Shown: positions 20,915 to 32,714 of the stretch, piece after piece
Layout of the letters: the number at the start of each line of letters is the position of its first letter
Numbering within the stretch: position 1 is the first letter of the stretch
Assembly (NCBI GenBank): GCA_944472155.2
Contig: OX235279.1
Coordinates: forward strand, 51,619,564-51,683,563
DNA length: 64,000 nt
Direction of reading: 5' to 3'
Source: Trichobilharzia szidati
Lineage: Eukaryota > Platyhelminthes > Trematoda > Strigeidida > Schistosomatidae
Notes under the pieces: generated by a model
The model's input: only the letters and a program-made list of their open reading frames with translations
Databases searched by the model: none
Told to the model about the DNA's origin: nothing
Program-made: the position numbers and the translations under genes

Positions 20915-21690
20915 AAGAATAAGAATGGGGATGTGGAATGTCCGTACAATATACGCTGCCAGTGGAGAAGGTTGTCCAGGTAGCTAAAGAAATGAGGAGA
21001 TATGGCATCGAAGTGCTGGGAATCTGCGAGAGCGGATGGAATGAATGTGGACTAGCCAAATAGTCAACTGGAGAGTCAGTAATCGCCTCTGGTCACCCAG
21101 ACGACAACCACGAGCATACTGAGGCAGTGGGTGGCTATCATGATGTCACCAGTGGCAACCAAAGTTCTCATGCAGTGGGAACCAATTTCATCCCACAGGA
21201 TCATGACAGCAAGATGGACTCAAAAGGAAGGAAGGTTGCAATTACCATGCAATACTGCGCACAGTGCTACAAACAACGTGGAACAAGAGAAGAGGGAAGA
21301 TTTTTACGGACAACTACAAATAGTAATGGACAACATCCAACATGGTGACACCAAAATTCTCATGGGCGATGTGAATGCAAGCCAAACTGGGGGCAGACAC
21401 CAACACAGGAGGAGAACTCATCATGAGTCGAGAGGTTCTCACTCGGCGAAATGAACAACAACGGAGCATTATTCACAGACTTCTTTGCTTTCATTGACTT
21501 GGTGATCGGAGGCAGCGTATACAAGCACAAGGCCGGTGACACGGATTTCGCCTGACGGACACACCACAAATCAGATAGATTTCATCTGAATGCTGCTCAA
21601 GGAAGTGGAGACGCAGCCAGCCTGCTGGACACAAAGTCGACAAGAGGAGCAGATGTGTGTTCAGACCATCATCTAGATTTTGGAACCTTC
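20915..21690 (+). pseudogene. RTE-A endonuclease domain relic
   Basis: The words MGMWNVRTIYAA near 20935, MSPVATKVLMQWEPIS near 21141, DTKILMGDVNA near 21350 and a clear SDHH codon run (tcagaccatcat, 21660-21671) follow the endonuclease order of the copy at 7470-8300. At least four frame changes divide them. In contrast to that copy, the SDH motif codons are intact here. Confidence 0.7.
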
Positions 21691-22880
21691 AAGGTGAAGC
21701 TGAAATCCATGAAAACAACTGGAGACGTGCACAATTCAAGTTCAACATTCGTAAACTGAAGGACAAAACTACAAGGGATGCCTTCACTGCAGATCAGATC
21801 AGTGCGAAGTCGGAGACACTACGTGCCACCACGGAAGGAACCTGTGTGGAAGGACATTGGAACTAACTCCCTGAAGCGATATTCAAGGGCACGTGTACAA
21901 CTGTTCTAGGAAGGAAGAATTGACAGGAAAACGAGTGGCTGTCAACGGGTACGTGCAAGTTAATAAAAGAGATGAGGATGGTGAAAGGGAAGATGACTCA
22001 ATGCAAAACTGGACATTGTACACTGAACTGAATAAAGAAGTGAAGAAGAGTGCTAGGAAAGACGAAAGACAACTCTACGACACGCACAGAACTGCCTGAC
22101 AGTGGACACCAATCCTCCAACGAGAGCAGAAATCCTGAATGCGATGAAGCTACTGAACACTGTCCGGGAAAGCAGCGGGACCAGACGCAATACCCCCGAA
22201 GCACTGAAAACAGACCCAGAGACTGCGGGAGATGTGTTCATGCTATTATTGATAAAGGTTGGGAAAGAAGGAAAGATACCACCTACCGATTGGAAGAAAA
22301 GCTACCTCGTCAAGTTGCCAAAGAAGGACGACATAGGCCTGTGCAAGGACTGGCGTGGAATCATGTTCTTGCCCACGCCAAACAAAATACTAAGTCATGT
22401 CATCCTGGAGAGTCTAAGATATGCATCGAATGCAGAATTCCACTGGGAACAAGCTGAATTCGGGGAAAATAATTCATGTGCTGATCAAATTGCAGCTCTA
22501 CGCATCGTTATCGAACAGAGCGTAGAATGGCAGTCAAAACTCTCCCTACCTCAACTTCATTGACTTCGAGAAGGTCTTCGACAGCGTTGACCGAGAAGTA
22601 ATTTTGAAACTACTTCAACGCAGTGCCCAAGTCTTTATCAACCTGATTCAACAACTATACGACAGTGACACGTGTCAAGTGATCCACAGTGGGAAACTCG
22701 GGGAGGTGTTTGAAGTGAACACGAGAGTAATACAAGGCCACCTATTATCACCGATGATATTCTTAATTGTGGTGGACTGAATTATGCGCCCTACTGTTTG
22801 GGGCGAGGAGTCAGGAATACTCTGGACCACTGATAAGGAGACTCTAGAAGATCTGGATTTCGCGGATGACATATGTCTAA
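21690..22880 (+). pseudogene. RTE-A reverse transcriptase relic
   Basis: From about 22102 the frame reads TNPPTRAEILNAMKLLNTVR, then PTDWKKSYLVKLPKKDDIGL, CKDWRGIMFLPTPNKILSHV and IVIEQSVEWQSKLSLPQLH. After a frameshift near 22560 motif A is FEKVFDSVDREVI, motif B is VIQGHLLSPMIFLIVVD followed by a stop, and motif C is DLDFADDICLIS at about 22852-22887. The FADD pair is kept. Part of the region before 22100 is shortened compared with the other copy. Confidence 0.75.
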
Positions 22881-22899
22881 TTTCAAACGAACTCGAAGA

Positions 22900-23520
22900 C
22901 TTGCAGGCGAGACCAACAAGCTGGCTGAAGAAGCAGGCTGTGAAGACAGGACTCCTGGTGAACATAGAGAATTTGGAGACGGAGGTGATGCAGATAACCG
23001 ACGAACCGCAACACCAACAACAACCAGCACCAATCACCATCAACGGGAGAGATTTAACAGATGTTAGCTCCTTCACTTACCTGGTCAGGAAGGATCGTTT
23101 CAACTACAGGCGGAAAGGATGAAGATATGAAGGCCAGAACCGGAAAGTCAAGATACAGCTTCATCAGTCTGAAACCAGCTTGGAAATCTTCTGTACTGAA
23201 CCTTAGAGACAAGGTGTAGGTTCTCAACAGCAATGTGAAGTCGTTCCTTCTATGCCTGTGACAAGCTTGCATTGCATGTCGCGAAAGGATCTCCAACATG
23301 TTGTAGATTTTCATGAACAGCTCTCTTCACTCTCTAATGAAAATGCAATGGCCAGTAAGAATAAGTAAGGAAATTATGGGAACAATCCAACTAAGAACCG
23401 TTAACTCAACAAATTTGTTAAAGAAAATGGAGATGGATCAAGCATATATTGAGGGGACCACCGAATTACATCGCGCGCAATGCACGTTATCAGTCGATTG
23501 GAATTTTGGTAGGAAGTGAC
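22900..23520 (+). pseudogene. RTE-A C-terminal region relic
   Basis: Pieces readable in changing frames are INGRDLTDVSSFTYL near 23035, KSRYSFISLKPAWKSS near 23140 and a degenerate 3' end down to the tail. No useful frame is left. Confidence 0.6.
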
Positions 23521-23764
23521 GAGTGAGTCGTGGTCGCAGCTGAAGAGATTGTCAGGAGATAAGCGAAAGCGGAAATAGCCCTATGTCCCACTGGGAACTC
23601 AAGAGAATAATTATTATTAAGGTTACTTAGAGAAACAGACCGCCTTTAAAAATGCGGTAGAATTGACCATGAGGCGAATTGTGTGGGTATATGGGGTGAC
23701 ATATTTCGCAATAAGGTAAACGCACCCGGCATTCTGGATTTTATGAGTAGTTTGTGTTTGGAGC

Positions 23765-23860
23765 CAGGTGAAGACTCTAGCAGAGAACAGAACGCAATGG
23801 AGACGCACGGCTGAAGCCCTATGTTCCTGTAGGAATTAAAGGATACAATAATAATAGTGA
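23765..23860 (+). mobile_element. RTE-A (second subtype), ~95-bp 3' fragment
   Basis: agccaggtgaagactctagc to ggatacaataataatagtg matches the last 95 bases of the copy ending at 15125, with very few differences. This is a very short 5'-truncated insertion including the tail. Confidence 0.75.
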
Positions 23861-23894
23861 TTGTGTTTATTCGACCTACGCTATTGTCAAAATT

Positions 23895-24005
23895 AGCGTC
23901 AAATAATCAACTTATAACGCTTCATAAATAAGACGCAAATTGGTGTTGCACGTGTAATTCGTAAGCACACTGGCTGCCTGACGAGAGCAGAAATCCTTGT
24001 CCGCA
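23895..24005 (+). repeat. Direct repeat, copy 1 (partner at 24842-24950)
   Basis: gcgtcaaataatcaacttat, cgcttcat and gtaagcacactggctgcctg recur in the same order as gtagcaaataatcaaccgat, cgcttcat and gtaagcacactgactggctg in the partner. Similarity is clear but imperfect over about 105 bases. A third, shorter piece (caaatagtcaaccgatgacc) is at 25070. Family unknown. Confidence 0.55.
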
Positions 24006-24841
24006 GTAGACCTCGTCAGGATGTGTCAAAATGTCCAGAATTCTGAAATATGACCACTTGAGGTCCCAGAGAACCGGTGAATGGATGCATATCACTGTCC
24101 CACAAGCCAGTGGAGAGACTGCAACCATGACCCATCTTGGTGCCTCGGCTTCTCAGCTGTATACATTTTGGAAATTATTATTTATATCAACCTTATGTCG
24201 GCCTTCCAGCGTAGAACAGTTCTCAGTCTATGTATCATGCATCATCAAACAAAGATTCTATTCGGAATCAGTTGACTGTGTTATAGTAAGTTCTTGGCCA
24301 AGGGTCATTCCACTATCTAGCAGAATAAATGTCATGATTGGGTGGTCATTTAAACATGGAATTGTCTTAATTTTGTATCTTCTACTAAACAATCAGCAAC
24401 CTTGATAGAATCAGATTTCAACCATTTTCCACTGGGAGCCAACTAAGTATTATTTTGCTTCCGTACAGCTCGATCGGAGCTATAGCATGGATGTGGAGGG
24501 AAACAATTCGCAGAAGCCTACAGACGATATGGAACCTCCGCCTTCCCAATAAAGACACAGGCCCAGAAAAATAAACTTGACCGACACCCAATTGTAAAAA
24601 GGGTAGTGGATACAGGACATCCAAACCGCGTGGAACCACGGAAGATGACGGACACTTGTGGCTAGCAGACAAACCAACTCGGATACATAGATATTTGAGG
24701 AACCATCCTGGGTTCAAATATAATGTTTAATGAGAAACACCGAAAGGTTAAAATGGCTAGGCAGCATTTTGTGACTCGTTCATCAAAGAACCATAAAATA
24801 CGGATAACTTTAAGAAATCAAAATCTATCTCAATAAGTAGC

Positions 24842-24950
24842 AAATAATCAACCGATAACGCTTCATCAACAAGACACATATAGGTGTTGCACGTCTATTT
24901 CGTAAGCACACTGACTGGCTGACGAGACCGGTAATCCTAGTCAATAGTGT
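24842..24950 (+). repeat. Direct repeat, copy 2
   Basis: Partner of 23895-24005. The copies are about 950 bases apart, with no recognisable gene between them. Confidence 0.55.
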
Positions 24951-25761
24951 CACAGAACCCTAAAAACCACCTAAAGAAGACACAGTTCCTACTTGATTAC
25001 TCATCCTTCTGGATTCTCAAATCACAGGTAATCTATGTTTAGCAACCGAAGCTTCTATCAAAATAATTATCAAATAGTCAACCGATGACCTGTTTTGTTT
25101 TAAAAAACAACTATAATTTTTGGGAGTTTATTTCTGAAAGCACAGTGATAGGCGAGTAAGGTGAAGAAGCCTAGCCAGACACACGGATGGCGATTTATCA
25201 CTCATCATCTCTCAGTAGATATAAATAGACTAAGAAATCACGAAGAAGTCATATTTTCCACTTGGTAAGTCGTTGGATTCTTCCGAATTCCCTAATTGCT
25301 AGCTACCTGTGAGTGACGATAGCGACTGTAACCTGTGACCACCTGGATGATTATGCCAGTATCGGTTAATCGACAGTGTAGTGCTATGGTACAATTTCGA
25401 AGACGGTCATGTACTCTGTAGCAATAATTAGTGTGTGTGAAGTTGTGGATGGTGAGTCAATTACCTAAATGATACTCTTTTGCCATTTAAATGAATATAG
25501 TCGAGATATCTTAATTTATGTGAATCTCAACAGTGGTTTGTAGGAAATCCGCTGACCCTAGATTGATATGGCAATATGTTTAGGAGACACTTACGACACT
25601 TGTTGTCGCCATCAGTGTTTCGAGAACAAGGTTTGAGGTAGTCAGTGCGCCCACATCTCCTTATTTGTCAGGTGCCATAAGCCAAAAAACAGTTTAGGTA
25701 ATGAGTTGATAAATGAATAGGTTTTACCTCTTCAAATCATTGCAATACGTTGTCAACGAGC
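24951..25761. other. No recognisable feature
   Basis: No exon, RNA or element end was seen apart from the short repeat piece at 25070. Confidence 0.4.
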
Positions 25762-25780
25762 CGCGATACGTCTGTGACAG

Positions 25781-25973
25781 GCTGTTTTTTATTACAGCTT
25801 GATTCCACACCGAACTTTTCGGTACAGATTTGAAATTTTCAGCATGTGATATCGGTAGCCAAAATTTTGCAGGCCGACCATAGATATCAAGTGTGCGCCG
25901 GCAGGGGATCTAATCCCGGCCCATGTGCATGGTCGGCGAGAGTCCTAACCACTGTGCCACCGACGCACAGAGA
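25781..25973 (-). mobile_element. tRNA-derived SINE (family B), with 19-bp target duplication
   Basis: Flanks cgcgatacgtctgtgacag at 25762-25780 and 25974-25992 are identical, so the 193-bp insertion is clear. On the - strand it begins gcgtcggtggcacagtggtt, an A-box-like head, then a B-box-like region (gggattagatcccc), then ggtcggcctgcaaaattttg and a body ending in a T/A-rich tail. The same family lies at 32715-32905. It is not the SM-alpha family: there is no hammerhead core and the body differs. Confidence 0.8.
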
Positions 25974-25992
25974 CGCGATACGTCTGTGACAG

Positions 25993-26780
25993 ACTGTTGT
26001 GCTGTAATATCAGAAGTTATTTTGCTGGAATTATTGTGCAATAGTGGTAGTGTGCACTAGCATAATGAGCATGTTTTGTACCAATACCACCAATTAATTA
26101 GTCATTTTGTGGTCTGCTATGTATATTTATACATATATGTGTATCCATAAATTTATATCGTCTATGCATAAATCCAGGGGTGGCGAAAGGCTATGTGTGT
26201 AGAATCATACGCCAAACATACATACATCCATACCTACATTATGTTACAATCACCATATGGACAAAACTCTCTCTGAATTCCATGGGCCCAGTTTTATTCG
26301 CATCATCTTCAGTACGATGTTACTTTCTCTTGATCTGTCCCTTCCCTCGAAACTAACCGTGGAAGAGGACTAGATTATCTGGAGAAAATAGGTATGTAAT
26401 TTGTGCGCGCCGGAATTCGGTTTGTTTATGAGAAGGACTGACTCAAGCGCCACTGTAATGATGTGTCTTTATTTCTTCCACCTCTTGGTTAACTTATGCG
26501 GGCGTGCTGTTCCAATTTTTCGAACATATCACTTGGAGAAAATGCAACCTGATATTTCTCAGAAAGTTTGGTATTTATATAAGGGGAAAACGATGCTTCA
26601 CATATATTTTTTGTGTTTGTCAATTCTTTCCGTCGAAGCAAAATATAGGGGGTGAGGTACAACAGACTTGTACTTTGTGATGTGCTCGCGATACCTTCAC
26701 ATGTCAGGGACTCGGCCCATTTAACTCGCTCACCAGCCGTTGCAGTTATCACGCCAGTACTCACGTTGTTGAACATTGCC
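25993..26780. other. Possible LTR region of the following Gypsy relic; nothing certain
   Basis: It follows, in the element's - strand direction, the integrase end of the Gypsy relic, so an LTR would be expected here. I found no second copy on the other side to prove it. Confidence 0.3.
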
Positions 26781-27580
26781 TGCAGGAGTCGTTTTCTGTG
26801 TGATTGTATCGTTGTCTAGTCCTGCAGATCCAAATCTATCAATACCGCCACTATCCTTGATATAACCCGGTGGGATTACAAAGTGTTTTGAGTGCTTCTC
26901 AGACACTCTGAAATACCCTTCGTATGGTACGGTTGATTATGTCCTCTCACACCTTACCCTTACATGAGACCAGGAGTCCAAGATCTCGTGTACGTATGCC
27001 TCTCTTGATTCTTCTCACGAGGACATCGGGCTTAAGCAAGCTGTTTGTAGTTGAGGCCTATCAGTGTATGTGGCCTGATCAAGTTTACCTCAACTGACAG
27101 AAGGACTAATGAATTCGCAACGGAGTCTCCAGGTGACTCACAGTACCATTTCTACCGCTGAATATTGAAAACTGGTCTTAACTCACGTTGGGCTACGAGG
27201 CTTTGCGTTTGGTTGGAATTCGGTTTCAGTGACCTTTGGGAGCTCTCTACCACCTCATTGGATTCGGGGTGATATGCTGTGTGGTGGATTCTGTGTGAAC
27301 CCAGAAACTTCGACAAGTGTTTGAGATGCTGTAATTTGAAACGAGCTCCTCTGTCAGGAGATGGATTTGTATTGACAGTGAACGTGGTTGTTCAGTGTTG
27401 CATGGAAGCCATCAACACCGTCCAAAATGTTATGTCAGTAAGCAGTGCAACTATAAGGCTCCTAGTGTGGTCAACAGTTCATGTGGACAAGTGAGTTAAT
27501 GTGATTGGGCATGTCATTGGACATACCAAATTCACATCGACATGATAGAAGTGATCCCCTAGCTGAGAGGGTGTTCCTAA
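26780..27580 (-). pseudogene. Gypsy integrase relic
   Basis: - strand pieces are HFYHVDVNLVCPM (place of HVDIVGP), then after about 80 residues KHLSKFLGSHRIHHTAYHPE with SNEVVESSQRSLK (place of YHP.SNG.VERFHR.LK), and near 26940-26800 the C-terminal block GPYEGYFRVSEKHSKHFVI. The order and spacing fit a Gypsy integrase. The catalytic Glu in VVESS can still be recognised. Confidence 0.65.
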
Positions 27581-27879
27581 AGGTGATATTGCGCCCCTGC
27601 CAGTTTCCGCCTTCTTGTATTATATGTCTGCCTCCTCGCTCCTGCACGTCGCATTGCGGGTTTGCCAAATGGATCTTGCAGAGTCCATTTGGGCGTAATC
27701 CTCCGCTGTAGAGCGCCATAACAGTTGAAAATTGCTGAATGTGGATTTTTTCATAATTTTGGCAACGAAGAGCTCGGGTAAGTCTTTGGTTGTGTTATAT
27801 TATGTGAAACTGTCGTCTGTAGGGGATGGCAGTTGTTTGAGTCTCTGACTATTGTTATTTTCGTTGGAGATATGCTTTA

Positions 27880-28300
27880 ACTTTCGTAGTTCTTTAGCTG
27901 TTCAGCCAGTGCTGTGGGGCTTAAAGTGGTTGGTTGGTTGCAGCGCACTAACGAGCATTCTGGACAGTGCATCAGTTACACAGTCCTCCGCCCGAATCGT
28001 GTGTCTTATGTTGCTGCTGAACTGTGATATAAAGCCAAGGTGACGAATTTATCCTAGTGAGTATTTCTTCGTTCACGCGTTGAGTGTGTTATTGGTCGGC
28101 TTATGATCTGTTCATAACACTTGCTGTCAACCAAAGTACTCAAGGGCTTGGTACATTGCTACCGACGCTCTGCCGAAACTTAGATATATCTTCGCCTCGT
28201 GATTCAGAAGTTCGGAAATGAACGCGATATTTTGCTGGTGAACATTGACTGAGTAGAAGGAGCCACTCATAAAACATTATGTGGAACATATTTTAGGGTA
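27880..28300 (-). pseudogene. Gypsy RNase H relic
   Basis: - strand pieces are FISELLNHEAKIYLSFGRAS, TDHKPTNNTLNA, then FISQFSSNIRHTIRAEDCVT with DALSRMLV. TDHKP and the end DALSR are RNase H-domain signatures of Gypsy elements. Stops interrupt the reading at several places. Confidence 0.65.
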
Positions 28301-28804
28301 GTATAAACTCTTCAGTCCGACTGAACCTCAGCGATTTCGTCCTCGGAGGTCAAGTTGTGTATGTGTGCTGGTTTAATCACAAAACGGACAATCTTGTTTG
28401 CAATGGGCAAGAGTGCTGTTGAGGCATTGTGGTGTGATTGCGTATCTCAATATAATCCCCACTTTACTGTTAACAGATGCATCCTTAAACGGCCGTAAGT
28501 ATAGCACTGGTAAGTTCCCTCACCTTTTTGGGTTGGGTTAAGATCAGGTAGTGAAGCCGTAGGTCAGTTCTTACAGGCAACTGTACAACGATCATGAGAA
28601 TTATTCCCAGTTGAAGCCAACCGGGAAACGAGCCCACTATGGCTCAAGCTAAGTAACTAATTCGCTTCCTAGTGGTCTACGATTATCACTGTTGGAGCCC
28701 GTGGATGAGAGTATAATACAGCTGTATCCATATGCTCTGCGTACGTTCTGTCACAGAGGTGTTGCCCACAGTCCAAGTGATGCGTGAAGGCCATCTGACC
28801 AAAA

Positions 28805-28895
28805 TGAAGCATCGCCTTGATATGATTATGAGCAGTAAATTGTGCTCGAAACGTCATAAGTAGATATCACTGCATAATAGTGTGTGACTTCAAAA
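28805..28895 (+). repeat. Structured motif A copy
   Basis: ttgatatgattatgagcagt, then aaattgtgctcgaaacgtca. The hairpin is gagca/tgctc and is directly followed by gaaac. It lies within the Gypsy relic and must have been inserted there or joined later. Confidence 0.65.
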
Positions 28896-29287
28896 GAAAT
28901 TTTATCCATAACGGGGTTAGGCATTGGGGTCTCGTTGGTGTCCTTCAGTGTGACAAGGGATTTTCGTCATCCTAGCTTGTCTTCCATTTATCGGATGATG
29001 CTGAATTTCGCTCCTGTGTGGGCCAAGGAGTGTATGGTAATTCTTTTACCTTTGATGTAGGATGAGCGACAATCCGGTTACCTCTTCTCGTTAGTCGTTA
29101 GCTTAGTAGTGGTCGGTCGTTTCCCTGTTGTATGTGAGGTGTTTCGTGGTGTGTGCACCTCTTCGGTTGTGGGCCGGGCCAGGAGTGATACCAGCAGAAT
29201 TATCTTTCTGACTTGTTTTGATCTGCCTCGTGACAAAGGACCTTATCTGCTGGGAGATCTGCCTCGGGTTCCTTGTGTCAGCTGTCT

Positions 29288-29520
29288 TTATGCCATTGTC
29301 CCCGATAGTGATCTAATGTTTGTTACAAGTCCTGGGATAACTGGTTCGTTACCGATAGACAGAAGGCTTACTTGTCCGTTTGTGATAGATCTTTCCATTG
29401 TTCGATCTGTGGTGTGCGCCAAATGCTCAATGGTGGAATCAGGGTCTTGAGCATACAGTGCCTTTTGCACATACTCTGTGACGGCTTTCATCCATCCATG
29501 CTTCGGTTAAGCATCTCCAT
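29288..29520 (-). pseudogene. Gypsy gag-like relic
   Basis: The frame 29491-29288 reads VTEYVQKALYAQDPDSTIEH, then LAHTTDRTMERSITNGQVSL. The pattern (VQ..L, then L...TD..ME) resembles the capsid end of gag at 10500-10784. The likeness is weak; its place before RNase H and integrase pieces supports the call. Confidence 0.4.
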
Positions 29521-29600
29521 CTACGCTGTCTCTCATGGGCTATTGGAGGCGGGACGAGATATGTGATGGGGATCTATCTCAAATGTCCTCACATCGAAGG

Positions 29601-30553
29601 AACCGTAATATACGCTAGTTTCCAGACGTAGAACGAGTGGGATTCTTCATCACCTCGCGTTTAAGCACTGCGTATGTCTGCTCGAGTGGGGCAGGGGAGT
29701 TTAAGTTCCCTCACCTCCTTGCTAATCTGATAAAGTAAATGAGAATACACGTCCGTGTACCTGGTAGCTTCAGACTTAGTATTCTGACGGACTAAGTAGT
29801 GCTCTAATTGTGGAAATCATAGCTTATGGTAGTGTCTATTGAATCTGTTTAACCAAACTTTCGTAGTCACCAAGGTATCTGCCTCTGCAGAGACAGTCTT
29901 TGGAGTCAAACTCCTCCCTCGATATATTGGACATCCTAGTGATCGAAATCAATTAATAAACCCCGTATGGATTCGGAGGAATAGTTGAAAAGGATGAAAG
30001 TTTCTACAAATTGCAGTCAGGATTTAAGAAATAGGGTATTGTGAGCGAGTTGTATTCATCTTCTGAGATGGGGACTCTGCTATCGAAATAAGTACGAAAA
30101 TTAGTGACCGACAGCTGGTGTTCAGGAAGTTTGCAGCAACTAGTGCTGTAGGGTGGATTTAATGCATATTCTTTTTAATTGTAGCGTTGTGGTTCAATGC
30201 CACGTTGGTAGACTGCTATAACTATGTTGCTTTTGCAGACTTGCTTACGAATTAACAATTAGCCTGGGATAACTGCCCTGGAAGCGAGATCCAGGGGCCT
30301 ATAGGATTTATTCAAGCTCATCGATTTAACACTGAATATTGGGCCATTATCTGAATTTTCCAGCCGCGTTATACAGTGAATAGCTGAAAGAATCAATTTT
30401 AGTAGTTTGGTGTAAGGTTTTTATCAGATATGAACGGCTCATTAATCTTGCAGGAAGTACCTGTAAACACGTCTCTCTCTCAAGTAAGTACTCCCTTGTG
30501 AAGATTGTTGAACACCGGAGTGGCCTTAAACTGCTACGGCGGGCCACCAACTG
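29601..30553. other. No recognisable feature
   Basis: It may contain the upstream LTR of the - strand Gypsy relic. I could not prove this. Confidence 0.3.
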
Positions 30554-30658
30554 GTGACCTTGGAAAACTTGTTAAATTTCTGGAAAGTTGTCATACTATT
30601 GTTGGCTTGTAAAATCCATTCTGCCGCAATTAGTTATACTCTACCTGACACAAATTTA

Positions 30659-30883
30659 ATGAAAAACGTATGTATTGTGCTGTTTTTACTAGCATGTTTT
30701 TCTTATGGGAATATAAGCGGTCCTATTGTGCGTAATAAAACCGATTGGTATTGTTGTAAATGGGAAACCACCAAAAATGTTCTGATGTTGCTGACGTTTT
30801 CAGAAGCTCAAAATCACCTTCTTCTTACTGTTTTAAGGCTAAATAAAACAAGAAATTTAACTGGTGGTTCATACATCTCTTAA
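30659..30883 (+). CDS. Candidate short secreted peptide (unproven)
   Basis: From the ATG at 30659 the frame gives 74 residues starting MKNVCIVLFLLACFSYG, then NISGPIVRNKTDWYCCKW. The first 17 residues have the form of a signal peptide: a basic second residue, a hydrophobic core and small residues before a likely cut. The next part has two N-glycosylation-like sites (NIS, NKT) and a CC pair. It is unspliced as drawn, but a gtaaat donor-like site lies inside (within tgttgtaaatgg), so only the first part might be an exon. Schistosomes have many small secreted proteins built from short exons; whether this is one is inference. It could also be chance in AT-rich DNA. Confidence 0.25.
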   Translation: MKNVCIVLFLLACFSYGNISGPIVRNKTDWYCCKWETTKNVLMLLTFSEAQNHLLLTVLRLNKTRNLTGGSYIS

Positions 30884-31127
30884 AGGTGCTGGAATTAATT
30901 GGCCCTTCTGAAATAGCTTTTCAAGTGGAGTGTTAGGCAGTGGTCTTCATATGTAAAAATCATACGCCCCATGTAGAGGGTGCCGCTGAATTCATATCCT
31001 GGCTGACTCGAGGAAGTCAATAGACTTGGATATTATGTAACTTTACCAAGGAAGCCACTCTAGTAGGCTTTGAAGTCTAGTTGACTGTAACAAACTGGTT
31101 TTTTCCTAATAAGTAAGTGTGCGTGAT
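30884..31127. other. No recognisable feature
   Basis: Short gap between the candidate peptide and a motif A copy. Nothing seen. Confidence 0.4.
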
Positions 31128-31212
31128 GTAACAGTGATACTTTACTACCGAGTGAATGACGTCTTGAGCAAAATTTATTGTTGGTAGTCATATCAGTGAA
31201 TTCACACTTCTC
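31128..31212 (-). repeat. Structured motif A copy, degenerate
   Basis: gaatgacgtcttgagcaaaa with tttattgttggtagtcatat is the reverse sense of motif A with several changes. The gaaac word is altered to caaga on the - strand. Confidence 0.45.
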
Positions 31213-32700
31213 AAGTTGCTTGGCATATTATTTTCTCTTTCCCATATTATTCATTGTAATTTTCTAAATGTCTGCTATAGGCGTTACGTCATTCCGGTTG
31301 CATGTGTTTGATGTTGATTCAGCGAATGGTAATTAAGCTCCCCACATATCTATGTTACTTATCAATACTTTCACCCTATTGAATCTTGTTGTGTGATTAC
31401 ATGCATTGCAAATGGCTGAGATTTTATCTGTATCTGCTATATAATCAAGCGAGGTCAATCATTCTATCTCTAGTTAAATCCCTACGTTCCAGTAATCTAA
31501 CAGGCCTCAAGCCACCAGTGTGACCAACGTAATTGAACTCAGTAATTACAGAGGATTTGGTGAGTTATATTATTTTTCTTGATTGGATCTCTCGGGTCCT
31601 CAAGCCAATAAAGTCAGTTGGTTGGTTTAAATGCCAGCTTGATTCCACCCTTATTAAGAGATTTACGTAGGGTTTATGACTTCCGTTCTCTGTATTGTGG
31701 TACTATCGAGGGTGGAAATTCCTTAGGATTCACATTATTCTCACTATTTACTTTATCACTTTTAGTTTTCTATGTCTTCATACATGTCGGAATGAAATCT
31801 GTTAGTTACCTATTCACCAATGTTTTCTCTATTTGCTTGATATCACTATATAAATCTGACTTAATAGTTAGGCTTCTGACCCTATTATAGGGACATTTAA
31901 CTAAACCTCCCTCCTTCCCTAAGTTCCCATATCTAAACTCAGTAATAAATGGAATCCTACTCATCTTTGCGCTAAAAAATTAGCAAGGTGAGTTTTCCCT
32001 GCTGGAATGTAAAATCAAGTGGCGACATGGAGGAATAGACAGGTAAATACAGGGGACTGACACATTCTAATAAATCCACTTTAGTTCACTCAACCCAGAA
32101 TCAGTAAAGTTAGGCTTAATTTGAATGTTTACAGTTGCTAGATTGAGCCATACTTATTGTGTGGAAACTAATTTTATTACCCAGTCACCCAGTTTAAAGA
32201 AAGTAGAGTTAATATCATAGCTTACCATAATGTCTTCTTTATCAATTTCTCGGTGTTCTATTTGGGATTTGAAACCATGAATTTCTCACAATATTTTGGT
32301 TTAGTTATCTTCATTGCTATTTTTACTTTCAATATGTCCCTTTAACTTGACCTATGTCTATTTTCTCACCCCCTAACTGTTTGATATATATATGCTGAGA
32401 TTTTATAAATTCCGGTTTAATCATAATTTGATAAAGCTATTAGCATTAAATAGCGAAACGTCAGTAAAAACAATATCGTTATGTTTTTCATTCATTGGGA
32501 AATACAAAAACCTTTATTATAATGAATATCATATACCCAATGCCCAAATTTTTTCAAACCGTTAAAAGTGAACTTGGTTTGGACATATATAAGAGAGACA
32601 TTTCCCTGTGATAATGTTACACACATCAGTGTGACCACTATCTGAAACTCTAGGCTCCATAATGGGTGGTGCTCGAAAGAAACAAACCAGCATAAACCAA
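31213..32700. other. 1.5 kb without recognisable genes
   Basis: A weak piece like motif A is near 32440-32490 (tagcgaaacgtcag), followed by words like the PLE end (cccaatgcccaaatttt, 32532). A decayed PLE end is possible. The open frame at 31618-31890 is hydrophobic and has no family likeness. Confidence 0.35.
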
Positions 32701-32714
32701 GCGGGTCTTATTTT

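Larger units (their letters stand above)
20690..23612 (+). mobile_element. RTE-A retrotransposon, full-length but heavily mutated
   Basis: From the leader (gtcggtccctactccccata near 20700) to the tail aataattattattaa near 23600, about 2.9 kb. It has the domain order of the - strand copy at 5246-8458 with many more frameshifts. The end reads as ccctatgtcccactgggaac, the same 3' end as the other RTE-A copies. No target duplication was found. Confidence 0.8.
26780..29600 (-). mobile_element. Ty3/Gypsy relic, strongly decayed
   Basis: Read on the - strand, gag-like, then RNase H, then integrase pieces appear in Gypsy order from high to low coordinates. No frame is longer than about 110 codons. 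A motif A piece lies inside at 28805-28895. This relic is much older than the element at 10161-15827, judging from the density of stops. LTRs were not identified. Confidence 0.65.

Noticed and set aside
31618..31890. Hydrophobic 90-codon frame, considered as a membrane protein
   Set aside because: Leu/Phe/Ser-rich frames arise easily in AT-rich DNA; no family likeness and no splice structure.
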